NCBI GenBank assembly: GCA_017437095.1
Contig: JAFSBW010000072.1
Location: 32,742-96,741, forward strand
From: Oscillospiraceae bacterium
GTDB lineage: Bacteria > Bacillota > Clostridia > Oscillospirales > Oscillospiraceae
Reading direction: 5' to 3'
Length of the DNA: 64,000 nt
Shown: in pieces, positions 8,838-17,978 of the stretch
How the letters are laid out: every line of letters begins with the position of its first letter
Numbering within the stretch: position 1 is the first letter of the stretch
Translations under genes and position numbers: made by a program
Notes under the pieces: generated by a model
The model's database searches: none
Told to the model about the DNA's origin: nothing
Seen by the model: the letters and a program-made list of their open reading frames with translations, nothing else

Positions 8838-9048
8838 TTTTGCGTGTTATCCTTAACGGAAACACGCAAATGAATTGCAACGGCATTGCATGAATCGACA
8901 CGGTGTGTCATGAATTGCAGTAAACTGCATGATTTGCCCTACGGGCATTATATTCGTGGCAATTCAATTCATGGAGTCGGCGTTACGCCGGCGAGAAATC
9001 ATGGCGCAGCCAATTCATGATGCTTTCGCATCAATTCATTGATAATAA
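8838..9048. repeat. Micro-hairpin array with AATTCATG-type spacer
   Basis: After the kinase gene comes a 10-bp inverted repeat (TTTGCGTGTT / AACACGCAAA), then a run of very short hairpins such as TGCAGTAAACTGCA, GCCCTACGGGC, GGCGTTACGCC and GATGCTTTCGCATC. They are separated by copies of TCATGAATTG or its complement CAATTCATGA. No open frame of note crosses it. The same design occurs at 17.8 kb and 34.0 kb with different hairpins. Confidence 0.8.
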
Positions 9049-9050
9049 CG

Positions 9051-9097
9051 AAAGAGCAAGAATAAAAGGATCAGTTCCTTTTACTCTTGCTCTTTTC
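9051..9097 (+). terminator. Terminator at the end of the array
   Basis: A 20-bp stem with one mismatch (AAAGAGCAAGAATAAAAGGA against its near complement) and a short loop is followed by TTTT. It probably ends the kinase transcript after it has read through the hairpin array. Confidence 0.75.
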
Positions 9098-9225
9098 TGC
9101 TGTTAATGGGTTTGGCCTGTAGATCAACCGTATTTGTGCGCGCAAATGCAAAAATATTGCTTAATGGGAATTGAAAGCATCTTCAATTTCTCCAATAAAA
9201 GATTACACATTCGCCCCTGGTATTT

Positions 9226-9783
9226 TTATTTGGAAGAGATTTGCTTGCCCTCCAGGCTGAAGCTCAATGCGCTCAGGGCGGCAACGCCGCTGATATGGCT
9301 CAGGTGGGGCAAATAATCCTTGAGCTTTAAGGGTATGATGTAGGCCGCAAGATCCTTCCAGAAGATCTGCAGCAGAACGATCGCGCCCAGCAAGGTAGCA
9401 ATATAATACTTGCCGGGGATAATGCCCATAGTAGTAGCTACCAGGGCGGCGGCGCAGAGGATATAGATAATAGCCCCAAACACGCTGCCGAAGAAGCTGC
9501 CGCCGAAGAAGATCATAAAAATGCACCAAACAGCGCCCATGCAGCCGTAAACAAAGGGCATATTCAGCCGGATGCCTTTCAGAAGCACCACAAAGCCTAC
9601 CAGCCAAATAAGCGGCAGGATCACGCTGCCAAACAGCTTGCCGAAGCCCAGGGAAGCAATGTCCCCCAAAACGATATAGCCCAGCGCAATGCAAAAAATA
9701 GAAAGCCCGGCAAAGAAAGCAGCGGCAGTAGCCGCGGCGCTATCCAGCTTCAGGCGGTACTTAACTACCTGCTTAAGCTCCAT
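9226..9783 (-). CDS. Hypothetical polytopic membrane protein
   Basis: 185 residues, with about five hydrophobic segments (AAFFAGLSIFCIALGYIVL, VILPLIWLVGFVVLLKG, MGAVWCIFMIFFGGSFFG, GAIIYILCAAALVATTM, YYIATLLGAIVLLQIFW) and short charged ends. I do not recognise the family. The ribosome site is AAGGGGG about 10 bases before the ATG. It reads in the same direction as DUF4317 and pgsA upstream, but a 69-base gap separates it. Function unknown. Confidence 0.7.
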   Translation of the reverse strand: MELKQVVKYRLKLDSAAATAAAFFAGLSIFCIALGYIVLGDIASLGFGKLFGSVILPLIWLVGFVVLLKGIRLNMPFVYGCMGAVWCIFMIFFGGSFFGSVFGAIIYILCAAALVATTMGIIPGKYYIATLLGAIVLLQIFWKDLAAYIIPLKLKDYLPHLSHISGVAALSALSFSLEGKQISSK

Positions 9784-9852
9784 AAAAGCAGCCCCCTTAC
9801 AGTATGCTAAAAAACATTATACGCCAAACGGCAACAAATAGCAAGCATTATG

Positions 9853-10995
9853 CTAATTTTTTTCGCCCCGGAAATGGATGCTCACGCCGTTTACCTGCAC
9901 ATCCTCCTCGGCGTTGATCAGGATATACTTTACGCCGCCGATGATGCGGGTCTCGATCAGGTCGGTACGGTCACGGGCTACCTGGATGGAAACATCCGGC
10001 GTGCGCACCTGGAAGCGCTTATCGTCGATAATGTTCTTGGGATGCACCGCCGCTTCAAAGCCAAAGGCTTCATCGTAATCTACGCTGAACTTGGCGATAT
10101 GCTCCTGAGATACCCCAACCTCCTGCAGCACGCCGGTGATCTGACCCTTGGTAAGGGTAAGCGCTTCCGGCACTTTGCTTTCCTTATGCATATCGATGTA
10201 CTGGCAAAGCTGCTCATGCACCGTTTGCACCAGATCCATGGAGCAATCTTCCTCCAAAGAATTGGTAAGCAGCGCTTCAAAGCTCTGCTTTTGCGCATAA
10301 GCGGGCTTGGGAATGGGAGTATTGAACACAGCTGCTACAAAAGCTTCATAGTTTTCCTTGGGGCTGTGGTTATAGTAAAGGGCGTTGTAGATATTGGTAG
10401 CCCGGTTATCAAAGGCCGGGAACAAAAAGCCCAGCTCCGGGGCGCAGACGATGTTCATAATATTGCCATCGTGGAACTGCTTGCTCTCGGCTTCGTAGAA
10501 AAGCTGGGGCTTGGTCTGCTTTACCGGGCAGATGGCGCAGAGCAGATAGGTATAGACCTGGCTGGAATTGTCATCCTGGGTATCGCCATCCTTGCTCTTA
10601 AAGGGAACATCGTATTTATCCAGGCCCAGCAGGATCACATAGCCGCCGTCAAAGCTGACACTGTCCATAACCTTGCGGTAGAAGGCGAAGCGGGTTTCAT
10701 CGTCCTTCAGCTCGCTATCGCGCAGATCCATAAGCAGCTTATGCTCCGGGCTGGAGGCTACCTGGCTGGTAGCAAAATTGATGTCGATCAGGTTTTTGCC
10801 CAAAGTGCCGGAAAGGGTGCGCTTGAGCAAAGAAAAGTATTTGTCGCTCTCGTTTTCCGACATGGTGGCGCAGCTGCAGCGAAACTCGGATACGATCAGC
10901 TTGTTATCCCCCACATAGCAGCCGTAGATGGCGGCCATGTTGCTGCGGTCCCGGCGCACACGGCGGCGGATCTCGTTGATTTCCTTAGTATTCAT
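9853..10995 (-). CDS. DUF4317 family protein
   Basis: 380 residues opening MNTKEINEIRRRVRRD followed by MAAIYGCYVG, the characteristic start of DUF4317 proteins of Clostridia. There is no signal peptide or membrane segment, so it is cytoplasmic. The middle contains an FDGGYVILLGLDKYDVP stretch and the C-terminus is rich in beta-forming residues. No function is known to me. The start has an AAGAGGA ribosome site. Upstream lies an AT-rich repeat region. Confidence 0.85.
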   Translation of the reverse strand: MNTKEINEIRRRVRRDRSNMAAIYGCYVGDNKLIVSEFRCSCATMSENESDKYFSLLKRTLSGTLGKNLIDINFATSQVASSPEHKLLMDLRDSELKDDETRFAFYRKVMDSVSFDGGYVILLGLDKYDVPFKSKDGDTQDDNSSQVYTYLLCAICPVKQTKPQLFYEAESKQFHDGNIMNIVCAPELGFLFPAFDNRATNIYNALYYNHSPKENYEAFVAAVFNTPIPKPAYAQKQSFEALLTNSLEEDCSMDLVQTVHEQLCQYIDMHKESKVPEALTLTKGQITGVLQEVGVSQEHIAKFSVDYDEAFGFEAAVHPKNIIDDKRFQVRTPDVSIQVARDRTDLIETRIIGGVKYILINAEEDVQVNGVSIHFRGEKN

Positions 10996-11026
10996 AGTGA
11001 TTCCTCTTTTCTAAGGCATAATAGAC

Positions 11027-11105
11027 AGATATAAGATAAAAGATATAATATATAAGATAACAAAAAACAAAAATATCTCATATCTTATATCTTATATCTC
11101 TATAA
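11027..11105. repeat. AT-rich inverted word-run (AGATATAAGATA type)
   Basis: A run of variants of AGATATAAGATA on the left (11027-11060) is mirrored by ATATCTCATATCTTATATC variants on the right (11071-11102), separated by an A-rich loop. The whole can fold into a long imperfect stem. It has the same design as the GAGATTGAA elements but uses different words. Confidence 0.65.
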
Positions 11106-11131
11106 TTACGGAAGCAAATAGATTGAGGATT

Positions 11132-11192
11132 TGACAGTGGAGAGTGAAGATCACGATATCTCCACTGTTCAATCTTCAATCTCCAATCTCCA
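11132..11192. repeat. GAGATTGAA-type stem element, copy 1
   Basis: ACAGTGGAGAGTGAAGATC is mirrored by GATATCTCCACTGT and further CAATCTTCAATCTCC words, around a short CACG loop. It is the first of six related elements in gaps of this window and lies just downstream of pgsA. Confidence 0.7.
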
Positions 11193-11220
11193 TATAACAT
11201 TTGATATTTGGGGTCTGGTG

Positions 11221-11751
11221 TTAATCCCAGAGGCACTTCCAGTTCTGCACGAAGTACTCCACGCCGGAATACAGCGTAGTAACCACGATCACAGCGGTAA
11301 CTACCCAGCCCAGCCATTCCACCTGGGGAAAAGCCGTCCAAACGCACAGGCCGATCATGGTAGAAGCGGTTTTTACCTTGCCGCTCCAGCCAGCGGCGAT
11401 GACGCTGCCCTTGCCAACGGCCACCAGGCGCAGGCCGGTAACCGCAAACTCCCGGGTAAGCACCAGCATCAGCGCCCAAGCGGGGAACAGGCCCCACTCG
11501 GTAAAAATAGCCATGCAGGCAATGACCAGCAGCTTATCGGCCAGAGGGTCCAGGAATTTGCCGAAATCGGTAACCTGGTTGTACTTACGGGCAATGTGGC
11601 CATCCACATAGTCGGTAAGGCTCAAAACGATAAACAGCGCCAGAGCGCTATACAGCAGCACGCCGGGTACGCCGTGGCTCAGGTACATAAGCAGCATATA
11701 CACCGGGATAAACAGCACCCGAACAAAGGTAATTTTACTGGCAGTGGTCAT
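11221..11751 (-). CDS. pgsA: CDP-diacylglycerol-glycerol-3-phosphate 3-phosphatidyltransferase
   Basis: 176 residues with the complete CDP-alcohol phosphatidyltransferase signature D-x2-D-G-x2-A-R-x8-G-x3-D-x3-D, seen from DYVDGHIARKYNQ to the following FGKFLDPLADK near residues 65-90. Several membrane helices flank it. The enzyme makes phosphatidylglycerol-phosphate from CDP-diacylglycerol and glycerol-3-phosphate in the membrane, the first committed step to phosphatidylglycerol and cardiolipin. It starts 4 bases after rimO; the rimO-pgsA-recA neighbourhood is common in Firmicutes. Confidence 0.93.
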   Translation of the reverse strand: MTTASKITFVRVLFIPVYMLLMYLSHGVPGVLLYSALALFIVLSLTDYVDGHIARKYNQVTDFGKFLDPLADKLLVIACMAIFTEWGLFPAWALMLVLTREFAVTGLRLVAVGKGSVIAAGWSGKVKTASTMIGLCVWTAFPQVEWLGWVVTAVIVVTTLYSGVEYFVQNWKCLWD

Positions 11752-11754
11752 AGC

Positions 11755-13083
11755 TTAATCCTCCACAAGATAGCCGGAGAGATCTCCGTCCAAAATAGCA
11801 TCGACGGTCACGCGCACAAAAGAGCCTTCCATAATGCTCTCGTCAGTTGCGATCCATACCCGGCCATCGATCTCCGGGGAATCGGCATAGGTGCGGCCGT
11901 AGAACTGGCCGTATTCTTCGTCAAACCCATCTACCACAACCTCCAGGGTGCGGCCGATGTAGCTTTCACACCAATCGTCCATAATGGAAGACTGGATCTG
12001 CTCGATCTGCTGGGCCCGCTCAAGGGCAATTCCCTGATCCGGGTGGGGCATTTCGGCAGCGGGTGTCCCCTCCTCCGGGGAGAAGGCAAAGGCGCCGACC
12101 CGCTCCAGGCGCTGCTCCTTGAGAAATTCGCAAAGCTCCGTAAACTCCGCCTCGCCCTCGCCGGGCAGGCCGGTGATCACGCTGGTACGCAGCACCAGAC
12201 CGGGAATGCGGCTGCGAAGCTTGGCAAACAGCGCTTTCAGGAACGCCCCATCGCCCCGGCGGTTCATAAGCTTAAGGATCTTGTCGGAGCAATGCTGGAT
12301 GGGAATATCCAGATACTTTACGATCTTATCCTCCTGGGCGATCACATCGATGAGCTCATCGTCAATTTCATCCGGGTAGAGGTAATGTACCCGCACCCAA
12401 TGGAGCTTTTCGATCTTGCAAAGCTCTCGCAGCAGCTGGGGAAGCAGCCGCTTGTGGCCGGGCTGATCCGTGCCGTAGCGGCAGGTATCCTGGGCGACTA
12501 CGATCAGCTCCTTTACCCCGCTTTCGGCCAGCATGCGGGCTTCGTAAAGCACATCGTCCAGGCTGCGGCTGCGGTATTTGCCCCGCAGGTAAGGAATGAT
12601 GCAGTAGCTGCAGCGGTTGTCGCAGCCCTCGGCGATCTTGATGTAGGCGTAATGCTCCGGGGTGGTGACGATGCGGCCGATCTCCTCCTCCGGGGCATCG
12701 ATGTCCCCAAAATCGGAAACGGTTTCGTCCTCCAGCAGCTTTTCGATAGCGTTTACTACCTGGGTATAGCTGCCGGTGCCAAGAACGCCGTCAACCTCCG
12801 GCATTTCTTTCATAATTTCATCCTGATAGCGCTGGGATAAGCAGCCGGTTACCAGGATCTTGCCCACCAGGCCCTGGGCCTTAAGCTGAGCGGTCTGCAA
12901 TATAAAATCGATGGCTTCCGCTTTGGCAGAATCGATAAAGCCGCAGGTATTGATCACCACCACATCGCTGCCTACAATATCCGCTTTTACCTCATGGCCG
13001 GCTTCCTGCACCCGGTACATCATCCGCTCGCAGTCTACCTGATTTTTGGCACAGCCTAAGGAAATAAAGCCTATTTGCGCCAT
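11755..13083 (-). CDS. rimO: Ribosomal protein uS12 methylthiotransferase
   Basis: About 442 residues with the three-domain plan of methylthiotransferases: N-terminal UPF0004 domain with cluster cysteines (SLGCAKNQVD, NTCGF, GCLSQ), radical-SAM domain with CxxxCxxC (CDNRCSYC) near residue 155, and a C-terminal TRAM domain. It methylthiolates an aspartate of ribosomal protein S12 using two [4Fe-4S] clusters and SAM. Of the ATGs at 13089 and 13083, the latter sits 8 bases after GGGAGG and is preferred. Part of the leftward recA-recX-rimO-pgsA run. Confidence 0.93.
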   Translation of the reverse strand: MAQIGFISLGCAKNQVDCERMMYRVQEAGHEVKADIVGSDVVVINTCGFIDSAKAEAIDFILQTAQLKAQGLVGKILVTGCLSQRYQDEIMKEMPEVDGVLGTGSYTQVVNAIEKLLEDETVSDFGDIDAPEEEIGRIVTTPEHYAYIKIAEGCDNRCSYCIIPYLRGKYRSRSLDDVLYEARMLAESGVKELIVVAQDTCRYGTDQPGHKRLLPQLLRELCKIEKLHWVRVHYLYPDEIDDELIDVIAQEDKIVKYLDIPIQHCSDKILKLMNRRGDGAFLKALFAKLRSRIPGLVLRTSVITGLPGEGEAEFTELCEFLKEQRLERVGAFAFSPEEGTPAAEMPHPDQGIALERAQQIEQIQSSIMDDWCESYIGRTLEVVVDGFDEEYGQFYGRTYADSPEIDGRVWIATDESIMEGSFVRVTVDAILDGDLSGYLVED

Positions 13084-13085
13084 AG

Positions 13086-13712
13086 TCATTCCTCCCGGAA
13101 ACTGTTTGATAATTCCAGCTGCTCCAGGCAGCTGCGCACCAAGCTGTAGCTATGCCCACGGCGAATAAGAGCATCTACAGCGCGCTTGACCTCCCGGGGG
13201 TCTTCCCGGGAGGTAATTTTAGATTTTAAGAAGGCAAGCACCTTTTCCCTTTGGTCGGGATATCCTGCCAGGGCCGCTTCCCAATGCGCCTTGGGGATGC
13301 GCTTTTCATACAGCGCCTGCTTGGCTCTTGCAATGCCGTAGCCCTTGGCGATGCAGCTTTGCACGGTTTGCCGGGCAACCTGGGCATCGTCCAGCAGCTG
13401 CAGCTCCGAAAGCCAGGCCACCGCTTCCTTTGCCTGCTGGGGGCTCTCCCCTTTTTGCACCAGGCGGCGCTGCAGATCGTCCTTAGATACGCTGGCGGCG
13501 GAAACGATGCGCACAGCCCGCATCTTGGCAGAGGTCTGCCCCGCATGCTCCAAAAGCTGCTCCATTTGGCTATCGGTCAGCTCCAGGCCGGGGTAAAGGC
13601 CGAGATCCTCCACGGTTTGGCGGTACAGCCTAAGCGCCTGGCCGTCAGACAGCTTTACAAGAAACCTGCCGGCCCTGTCCGGCTTGGAAGCCAGGGAATC
13701 AATTCTCGTCAT
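13086..13712 (-). CDS. recX: Recombination regulator RecX
   Basis: 208 residues, mostly helical, with the repeated three-helix pattern of RecX (for example [26 protein letters not shown] split over two stretches, and [12 protein letters not shown] at the end). RecX binds RecA filaments and limits strand exchange. It overlaps the end of recA by 14 bases, so the two are translationally linked, the standard arrangement. Its stop lies just upstream of the rimO start. Confidence 0.88.
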   Translation of the reverse strand: MTRIDSLASKPDRAGRFLVKLSDGQALRLYRQTVEDLGLYPGLELTDSQMEQLLEHAGQTSAKMRAVRIVSAASVSKDDLQRRLVQKGESPQQAKEAVAWLSELQLLDDAQVARQTVQSCIAKGYGIARAKQALYEKRIPKAHWEAALAGYPDQREKVLAFLKSKITSREDPREVKRAVDALIRRGHSYSLVRSCLEQLELSNSFREE

Positions 13713-14796
13713 CGAAATCGTCAGCGGCCAGCATTACCGCTTCAAGGGCAGCCTGGGCGGGGTTAACGGGGGTAGCGCCGGAGAGGTTGGCGCGCACCTT
13801 GGCTTCCACATCCTCGGCGATCTCAGGATTGTTGATCAGGAAATTCTTAACGCTTTCCTTGCCCTGGCCGATGCGCTCATCGCCCATGGAGAACCAGGAG
13901 CCGCTCTTTTGGATAATGTTCATATTTACAGCCATATCCACCAGCTCAGTCCACTTGCTGATGCCCTGGCCGTACATAATATCAAACACAGCCTCGCGGA
14001 AAGGAGGCGCAACCTTATTCTTGACCACCTTGACCCGGGTGCGGTTGCCGATGACATTGCCGCCCTCTTTCAGGCTTTCAATGCGGCGCACATCCAGACG
14101 GACGGAAGCATAGAACTTCAATGCGTTGCCGCCGGTGGTGGTTTCGGGGTTGCCGTAGAGCACGCCGATCTTCATACGCAGCTGGTTGATAAAGATGACC
14201 ACGCAGTTGGTCTTGGAAATAGATCCGGCCAGCTTACGCAGAGCCTGGGACATAAGCCGGGCCTGCAGACCCATAAAGCTATCGCCCATTTCGCCCTCGA
14301 TCTCTGCCCGGGGGGTAAGGGCGGCAACGGAGTCCACAACGATGGCATCCACAGCGCCGGAGCGCACCAGAGCATCGGTGATCTCCAGAGCCTGCTCGCC
14401 GGTATCCGGCTGGGAGACTAGCAGATCGTCAATATTTACGCCCAGAGCCTTGGCATAAACCGGGTCAAGAGCATGCTCGGCATCTACGAAGGCTACTTCG
14501 CCGCCGGCTTTCTGGCACTCGGCCAGGATGTGCAGCGCCAGGGTAGTCTTACCGGAGGATTCCGGGCCGTAGATCTCAATAATGCGGCCCTTGGGTACGC
14601 CGCCGATGCCCAGAGCGGCATCCAGCGCCAGAGAGCCGGTAGGAATGGCTTCCACATTCATTTCAGGCCGGTCGCCCATGCGCATAACAGCGCCCTTGCC
14701 GAAAGTTTTCTCCAGCTGGTGCAGGGCAGAATTGAGGGCCTTTTTCTTATCGTAAGCGGGGGTAATGGGATCGTAGGTGTTTTTCTTAGTAGCCAT
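13699..14796 (-). CDS. recA: Recombinase RecA
   Basis: 365 residues with a Walker A loop ([13 protein letters not shown]) near residue 76, the MAW-type aspartate-rich region and the L2 DNA-binding loop ([20 protein letters not shown] split by context). It forms filaments on single-stranded DNA for homologous recombination and SOS induction. The acidic C-terminus (ADDFDDEN) is typical. It starts 4 bases after the end of prmC, in a leftward operon with recX downstream. I did not find a convincing LexA box in the short upstream gap. Confidence 0.97.
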   Translation of the reverse strand: MATKKNTYDPITPAYDKKKALNSALHQLEKTFGKGAVMRMGDRPEMNVEAIPTGSLALDAALGIGGVPKGRIIEIYGPESSGKTTLALHILAECQKAGGEVAFVDAEHALDPVYAKALGVNIDDLLVSQPDTGEQALEITDALVRSGAVDAIVVDSVAALTPRAEIEGEMGDSFMGLQARLMSQALRKLAGSISKTNCVVIFINQLRMKIGVLYGNPETTTGGNALKFYASVRLDVRRIESLKEGGNVIGNRTRVKVVKNKVAPPFREAVFDIMYGQGISKWTELVDMAVNMNIIQKSGSWFSMGDERIGQGKESVKNFLINNPEIAEDVEAKVRANLSGATPVNPAQAALEAVMLAADDFDDEN

Positions 14797-14799
14797 AAA

Positions 14800-15675
14800 T
14801 CATTCTTCCTCTCTTGGGCGCTGGGCAACGATGGCCCGCTCCCGGTCATTATAGTCTTTTGTGCGCTGCAGAACAGTATAGCCGTTTTCTTCCAGGATAG
14901 CGCTTACCGCGCTGCCCTGCCCCATGCCAAACTCAAAGCAGATAAAGCCGCCGGGCTTTAGCGCCCCGAAGTAGTTGCGGGCGATGGCGCGGTAAAAATC
15001 CAGGCCGTCTTCGCCGCCAAACAGGGCCAGATGGGGCTCGTGATCCTTAACGGAAGGCTCCAGATCTTCCATTTCCCCGGCGGTAATGTAGGGCGGGTTA
15101 GAAACGATTAGATCGAACTGGCCCAAAAAGGCGGGGGGCGCAGCCAGGGCATCGGCCTGCACCGCGCTTACCCGGCTGCCTAAGCGGTTGCGGGTAATGT
15201 TGCGCCGGGCCACTGCCAGAGCTTCCTTGGAAATATCCGCCAGGGTAACTCTGGCATCGCTCACACGGCTGGCAACGGCAAGACCGATGCAGCCTGTTCC
15301 TGTACACAAGTCCAGTATACGGGGAGAAGTGTCCAAAAATATGGACTTATTGATCGCCAGCTCCGCAACGGCCACCGTATCGTCCCGGGGGATCAAAACA
15401 TGCTCGTTGACATACAGCGGCAGGCCGTAAAACTCCCACTCCCCCAAAACATAGGCAAAGGGAACGCCCCGGCGAAGCTTAGCAAGGTCTTCATTTACCT
15501 GGGCGCACACATCGTCCATCAGGTAGGTATCCAGATCCAGCAGAACTTCCTCCCGGGTCTTGCCCGTGGCCTTGGCCAGCAGATCCCGGGTCATCAGCGA
15601 AGCGGTGGAGAAATCCTGCGTAGCCAGCAGGGCCTTGCGGGTATCCAGATACAGCTGGGAAAGCTTGGTTACCAC
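14800..15675 (-). CDS. prmC: Peptide chain release factor N5-glutamine methyltransferase
   Basis: 291 residues: an N-terminal helical domain, then a Rossmann SAM-dependent methyltransferase with the LDLCTGTGCIGLA motif I and the NPPYI catalytic motif that positions the target glutamine. PrmC methylates the GGQ glutamine of RF1 and RF2. The start is GTG at 15675, overlapping the end of the YqhQ gene by 7 bases. The yqhQ-prmC pair is typical of Firmicutes, where prfA often follows; here recA follows instead. Confidence 0.93.
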   Translation of the reverse strand: MVTKLSQLYLDTRKALLATQDFSTASLMTRDLLAKATGKTREEVLLDLDTYLMDDVCAQVNEDLAKLRRGVPFAYVLGEWEFYGLPLYVNEHVLIPRDDTVAVAELAINKSIFLDTSPRILDLCTGTGCIGLAVASRVSDARVTLADISKEALAVARRNITRNRLGSRVSAVQADALAAPPAFLGQFDLIVSNPPYITAGEMEDLEPSVKDHEPHLALFGGEDGLDFYRAIARNYFGALKPGGFICFEFGMGQGSAVSAILEENGYTVLQRTKDYNDRERAIVAQRPREEE

Positions 15676-16673
15676 CGGTCCGCTCCCTCCTCGCTGGGAA
15701 GCACCGCGGTCAAAGCGGCGATGCCAACCTCGATCATGCTGTCATCCGGCTCGTTGGTGGTAAAATTCTGAAACCACATACCGGGGAAGGTCAAAATTTT
15801 GGTAAAGGCATTGTCGTGCCGGCCCACCCAGCGGTTGATCTCATAAGCGATGCTAACCACCACCGGCAGCAGCGCCAGCTTAAAGGCAACCATGATCAGC
15901 TTATAAACGATGGGGCTATCCAGCCGCAGGCCTGCCAGGCCGGGGATCACCGCAAGCAGCGCGGAAGAAGCCACGGAGAAGATCAAAATAGACAGCACCA
16001 TAACTACCAGCAAAAAGCTTGTACCGCACCGGGGGTGCAGCCGGGTAAACTGCTTAACATTTTCTACCGTAAGGGGCTGGCCGGCTTCGTAGCAGCGGAT
16101 GGTCTTATGCTCCGCGCCGTGGTAGGAAAATACCCGCTTCATTTCTTCCATCCTGGATACCAGGAAGATATAAGCCACAAAGATGGCTATGCGCACTGCG
16201 CCCTCAACCAGATTGAGCAGCAGGATATTACGGATCACGCCGTCGAGCAAGCTGCTGGCCAGCATAGGCAGCAGGAAAAACAGCAGAATGCTCAGCCCCA
16301 GGCCCATAAACACCGCCGTGCCAATGAGAAAGCTTTGAAATTTTTCGTTGCCCAGCTTCTTTTCCAGCCATTTGTCCAGCTTGGAAGGCTCGCCCTCCTC
16401 GCTGAACTCCGGGGAAAGATCCGCCGAGCGCATGAGCGCCTTAACGCCCACCACCTGGCTGTCGAAAAAGTTGACACAGCCGCGGATCAAAGGCCAGGTA
16501 GCAAAGCTGCCCTTTTTGCGAATCTTCCGGGGCTTGACCTCTACCGTAAGACCCTCCTTGGTGCGCACTACAACGGCATCATTTTCCGGACCGCGCATCA
16601 TAATGCCTTCAATGAGCGCCTGGCCGCCAATGGCGGTTTTGAACTTTTCGCAGCAATTTTTATTATCTGACAT
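15669..16673 (-). CDS. DUF1385 membrane protein (YqhQ-like)
   Basis: 334 residues matching DUF1385: an N-terminal GGQALIEGIMMRGP block, then two to four membrane helices, then the conserved FSYHGAEHKTIRCYEAG and FTRLHPRCGTSFL blocks, which together look like a metal-binding or catalytic centre facing the membrane. The biochemical role is not established to my knowledge. It overlaps prmC at its 3' end. It is the first gene of the leftward run down to pgsA, downstream of the histidine kinase. Confidence 0.9.
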   Translation of the reverse strand: MSDNKNCCEKFKTAIGGQALIEGIMMRGPENDAVVVRTKEGLTVEVKPRKIRKKGSFATWPLIRGCVNFFDSQVVGVKALMRSADLSPEFSEEGEPSKLDKWLEKKLGNEKFQSFLIGTAVFMGLGLSILLFFLLPMLASSLLDGVIRNILLLNLVEGAVRIAIFVAYIFLVSRMEEMKRVFSYHGAEHKTIRCYEAGQPLTVENVKQFTRLHPRCGTSFLLVVMVLSILIFSVASSALLAVIPGLAGLRLDSPIVYKLIMVAFKLALLPVVVSIAYEINRWVGRHDNAFTKILTFPGMWFQNFTTNEPDDSMIEVGIAALTAVLPSEEGADRW

Positions 16674-16693
16674 AAGAAAATACCTTTTGGAAA

Positions 16694-17737
16694 TTATTGG
16701 GAATCCGGCAGCTGAACGGTAACCAGAGTACCGCCGCCGGGGGCGTTGGAAAGGCTCAGGGTGCCGCCATGCATGGCCACGATCTCGTCAGAAACCGCCA
16801 GGCCGATGCCCGTGCCTCTGGCCTTGGAGCTGCCCTTAAAGAACTTATTTTTTACCAGGGGGATCTCGTCTTCCGGGATGCCGCAGCCGAAATCCCGGAT
16901 GCGTACGGTCACCCAAGGCTCTTCGTAGCAAATAGAAGCTTCGATGCGCCGGCCCTCCCCGCCATGCTTGGCGGCATTGTCCAGAATGTTCAAAAACACC
17001 TGGCGCATGCGCTTGGCATCGCAATCGATGATGGGGATGGGGCTGTCGTTTTCCAAATAGATAAGCTCCAGGCCCTCCTGGCGCAGCCGGTTGCCGTACA
17101 TAAACACCGTATCTTCAAACTCCGAGCGCAGATCTGCCGGCTCGATGTTCAAGGTAAGCTTGCCGTCGCCCATGCGGGTAAAGTCCAGAAGGTCGATGAC
17201 CATTTCGTTAAGCCGGCGGCTTTCCCGCAGGATGATGTTCATGCCCCGCTGGGTATCCGTATCCAGATCGTCGCTGTTTACCAGGGTTTCGCTCCAGCCG
17301 GTGATCACCGTAAGGGGGGTGCGAAGCTCATGGGAAAGGGAAGAAATAAACTCAGTTTGGGATTTTTCGTTTTGGGAAATGGCGGCGGACATATCGTTGA
17401 TGTTGTCAGCCAGCTCCCCCAGCTCGCCGGGGTAAGGGCCGGGGATCTGCACGCCGTAGGAGCCGGCGGCGATGCGCTGGGCCTTTTCGCTGATAAGCTG
17501 CACCGGGCCAAGGATGCCCTTGAGCAGAGAATTTACCGCCAGCAGGGCAACCGCGGATATGGCCAGGCCGCTGCCCATGGTAAGGGCGCTGAGGGTAGCC
17601 ACCCGGCTGGTTAGCTTAGCCCCCTCGAAAAAGAAGGCCACAAGCCCTACCAAAACCGTAAGCACCACCGTAGCCGCGCAAAAAATAGCGGCAGTTTCCA
17701 AAAGCCGGCGCTGACGCAGGCTGGATTTATTGTTCAT
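16694..17737 (-). CDS. Two-component sensor histidine kinase
   Basis: About 347 residues: a transmembrane helix (IFCAATVVLTVLVGLVAFFF), a short extracytoplasmic part, a second helix, a HAMP-like linker, a phosphoacceptor H-box (SSLSHELRTPLTVITGW) and a HATPase domain (DNAAKHG, GCGIPEDEI, GTGIGLAVSDEI). It should autophosphorylate and pass phosphate to the regulator at 17979. The frame extends upstream to 17803, but those codons (MMLRIIICN) come from the repeat array; MNNKSS at 17737 is the better start, though its ribosome site (AAGAAG) is weak. The sensing part is short, so the signal is unknown. Confidence 0.9.
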   Translation of the reverse strand: MNNKSSLRQRRLLETAAIFCAATVVLTVLVGLVAFFFEGAKLTSRVATLSALTMGSGLAISAVALLAVNSLLKGILGPVQLISEKAQRIAAGSYGVQIPGPYPGELGELADNINDMSAAISQNEKSQTEFISSLSHELRTPLTVITGWSETLVNSDDLDTDTQRGMNIILRESRRLNEMVIDLLDFTRMGDGKLTLNIEPADLRSEFEDTVFMYGNRLRQEGLELIYLENDSPIPIIDCDAKRMRQVFLNILDNAAKHGGEGRRIEASICYEEPWVTVRIRDFGCGIPEDEIPLVKNKFFKGSSKARGTGIGLAVSDEIVAMHGGTLSLSNAPGGGTLVTVQLPDSQ

Positions 17738-17784
17738 ATAAACACGCTTCTTTGGGAAAGAGTTTGGTGAGAGGAGATTACAAA

Positions 17785-17978
17785 TAATGATGCGAAGCAT
17801 CAAATCATGGAGCGCAGCGAAAAATCATGATGCTCTGCATCTATTCATGACGCATTGCGTCAAATCATTCCCTTCCAGGAAGATATGATTTGCCCTTCGG
17901 GCATGAATTGCCCAAGCATGAATTGGCTTACGCCATGAATTGCCTTACGGCACAAATTGCCGGGCAATTTTATTGCCC
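17785..17978. repeat. Micro-hairpin array inside a two-component operon
   Basis: Between regulator and kinase lie tiny hairpins (GATGCGAAGCATC, GATGCTCTGCATC, GACGCATTGCGTC, TGCCCTTCGGGCA and others) separated by CAAATCATG or TCATGAATTG words. The last hairpin, GGGCAATTTTATTGCCC, directly abuts the regulator stop codon. This insert separates two genes that usually overlap or touch. Confidence 0.8.

Noticed and set aside
17738-17803. N-terminal extension of the histidine kinase to 17803
   Set aside because: The extra residues are encoded by repeat-array DNA and would precede the first membrane helix without a ribosome site.
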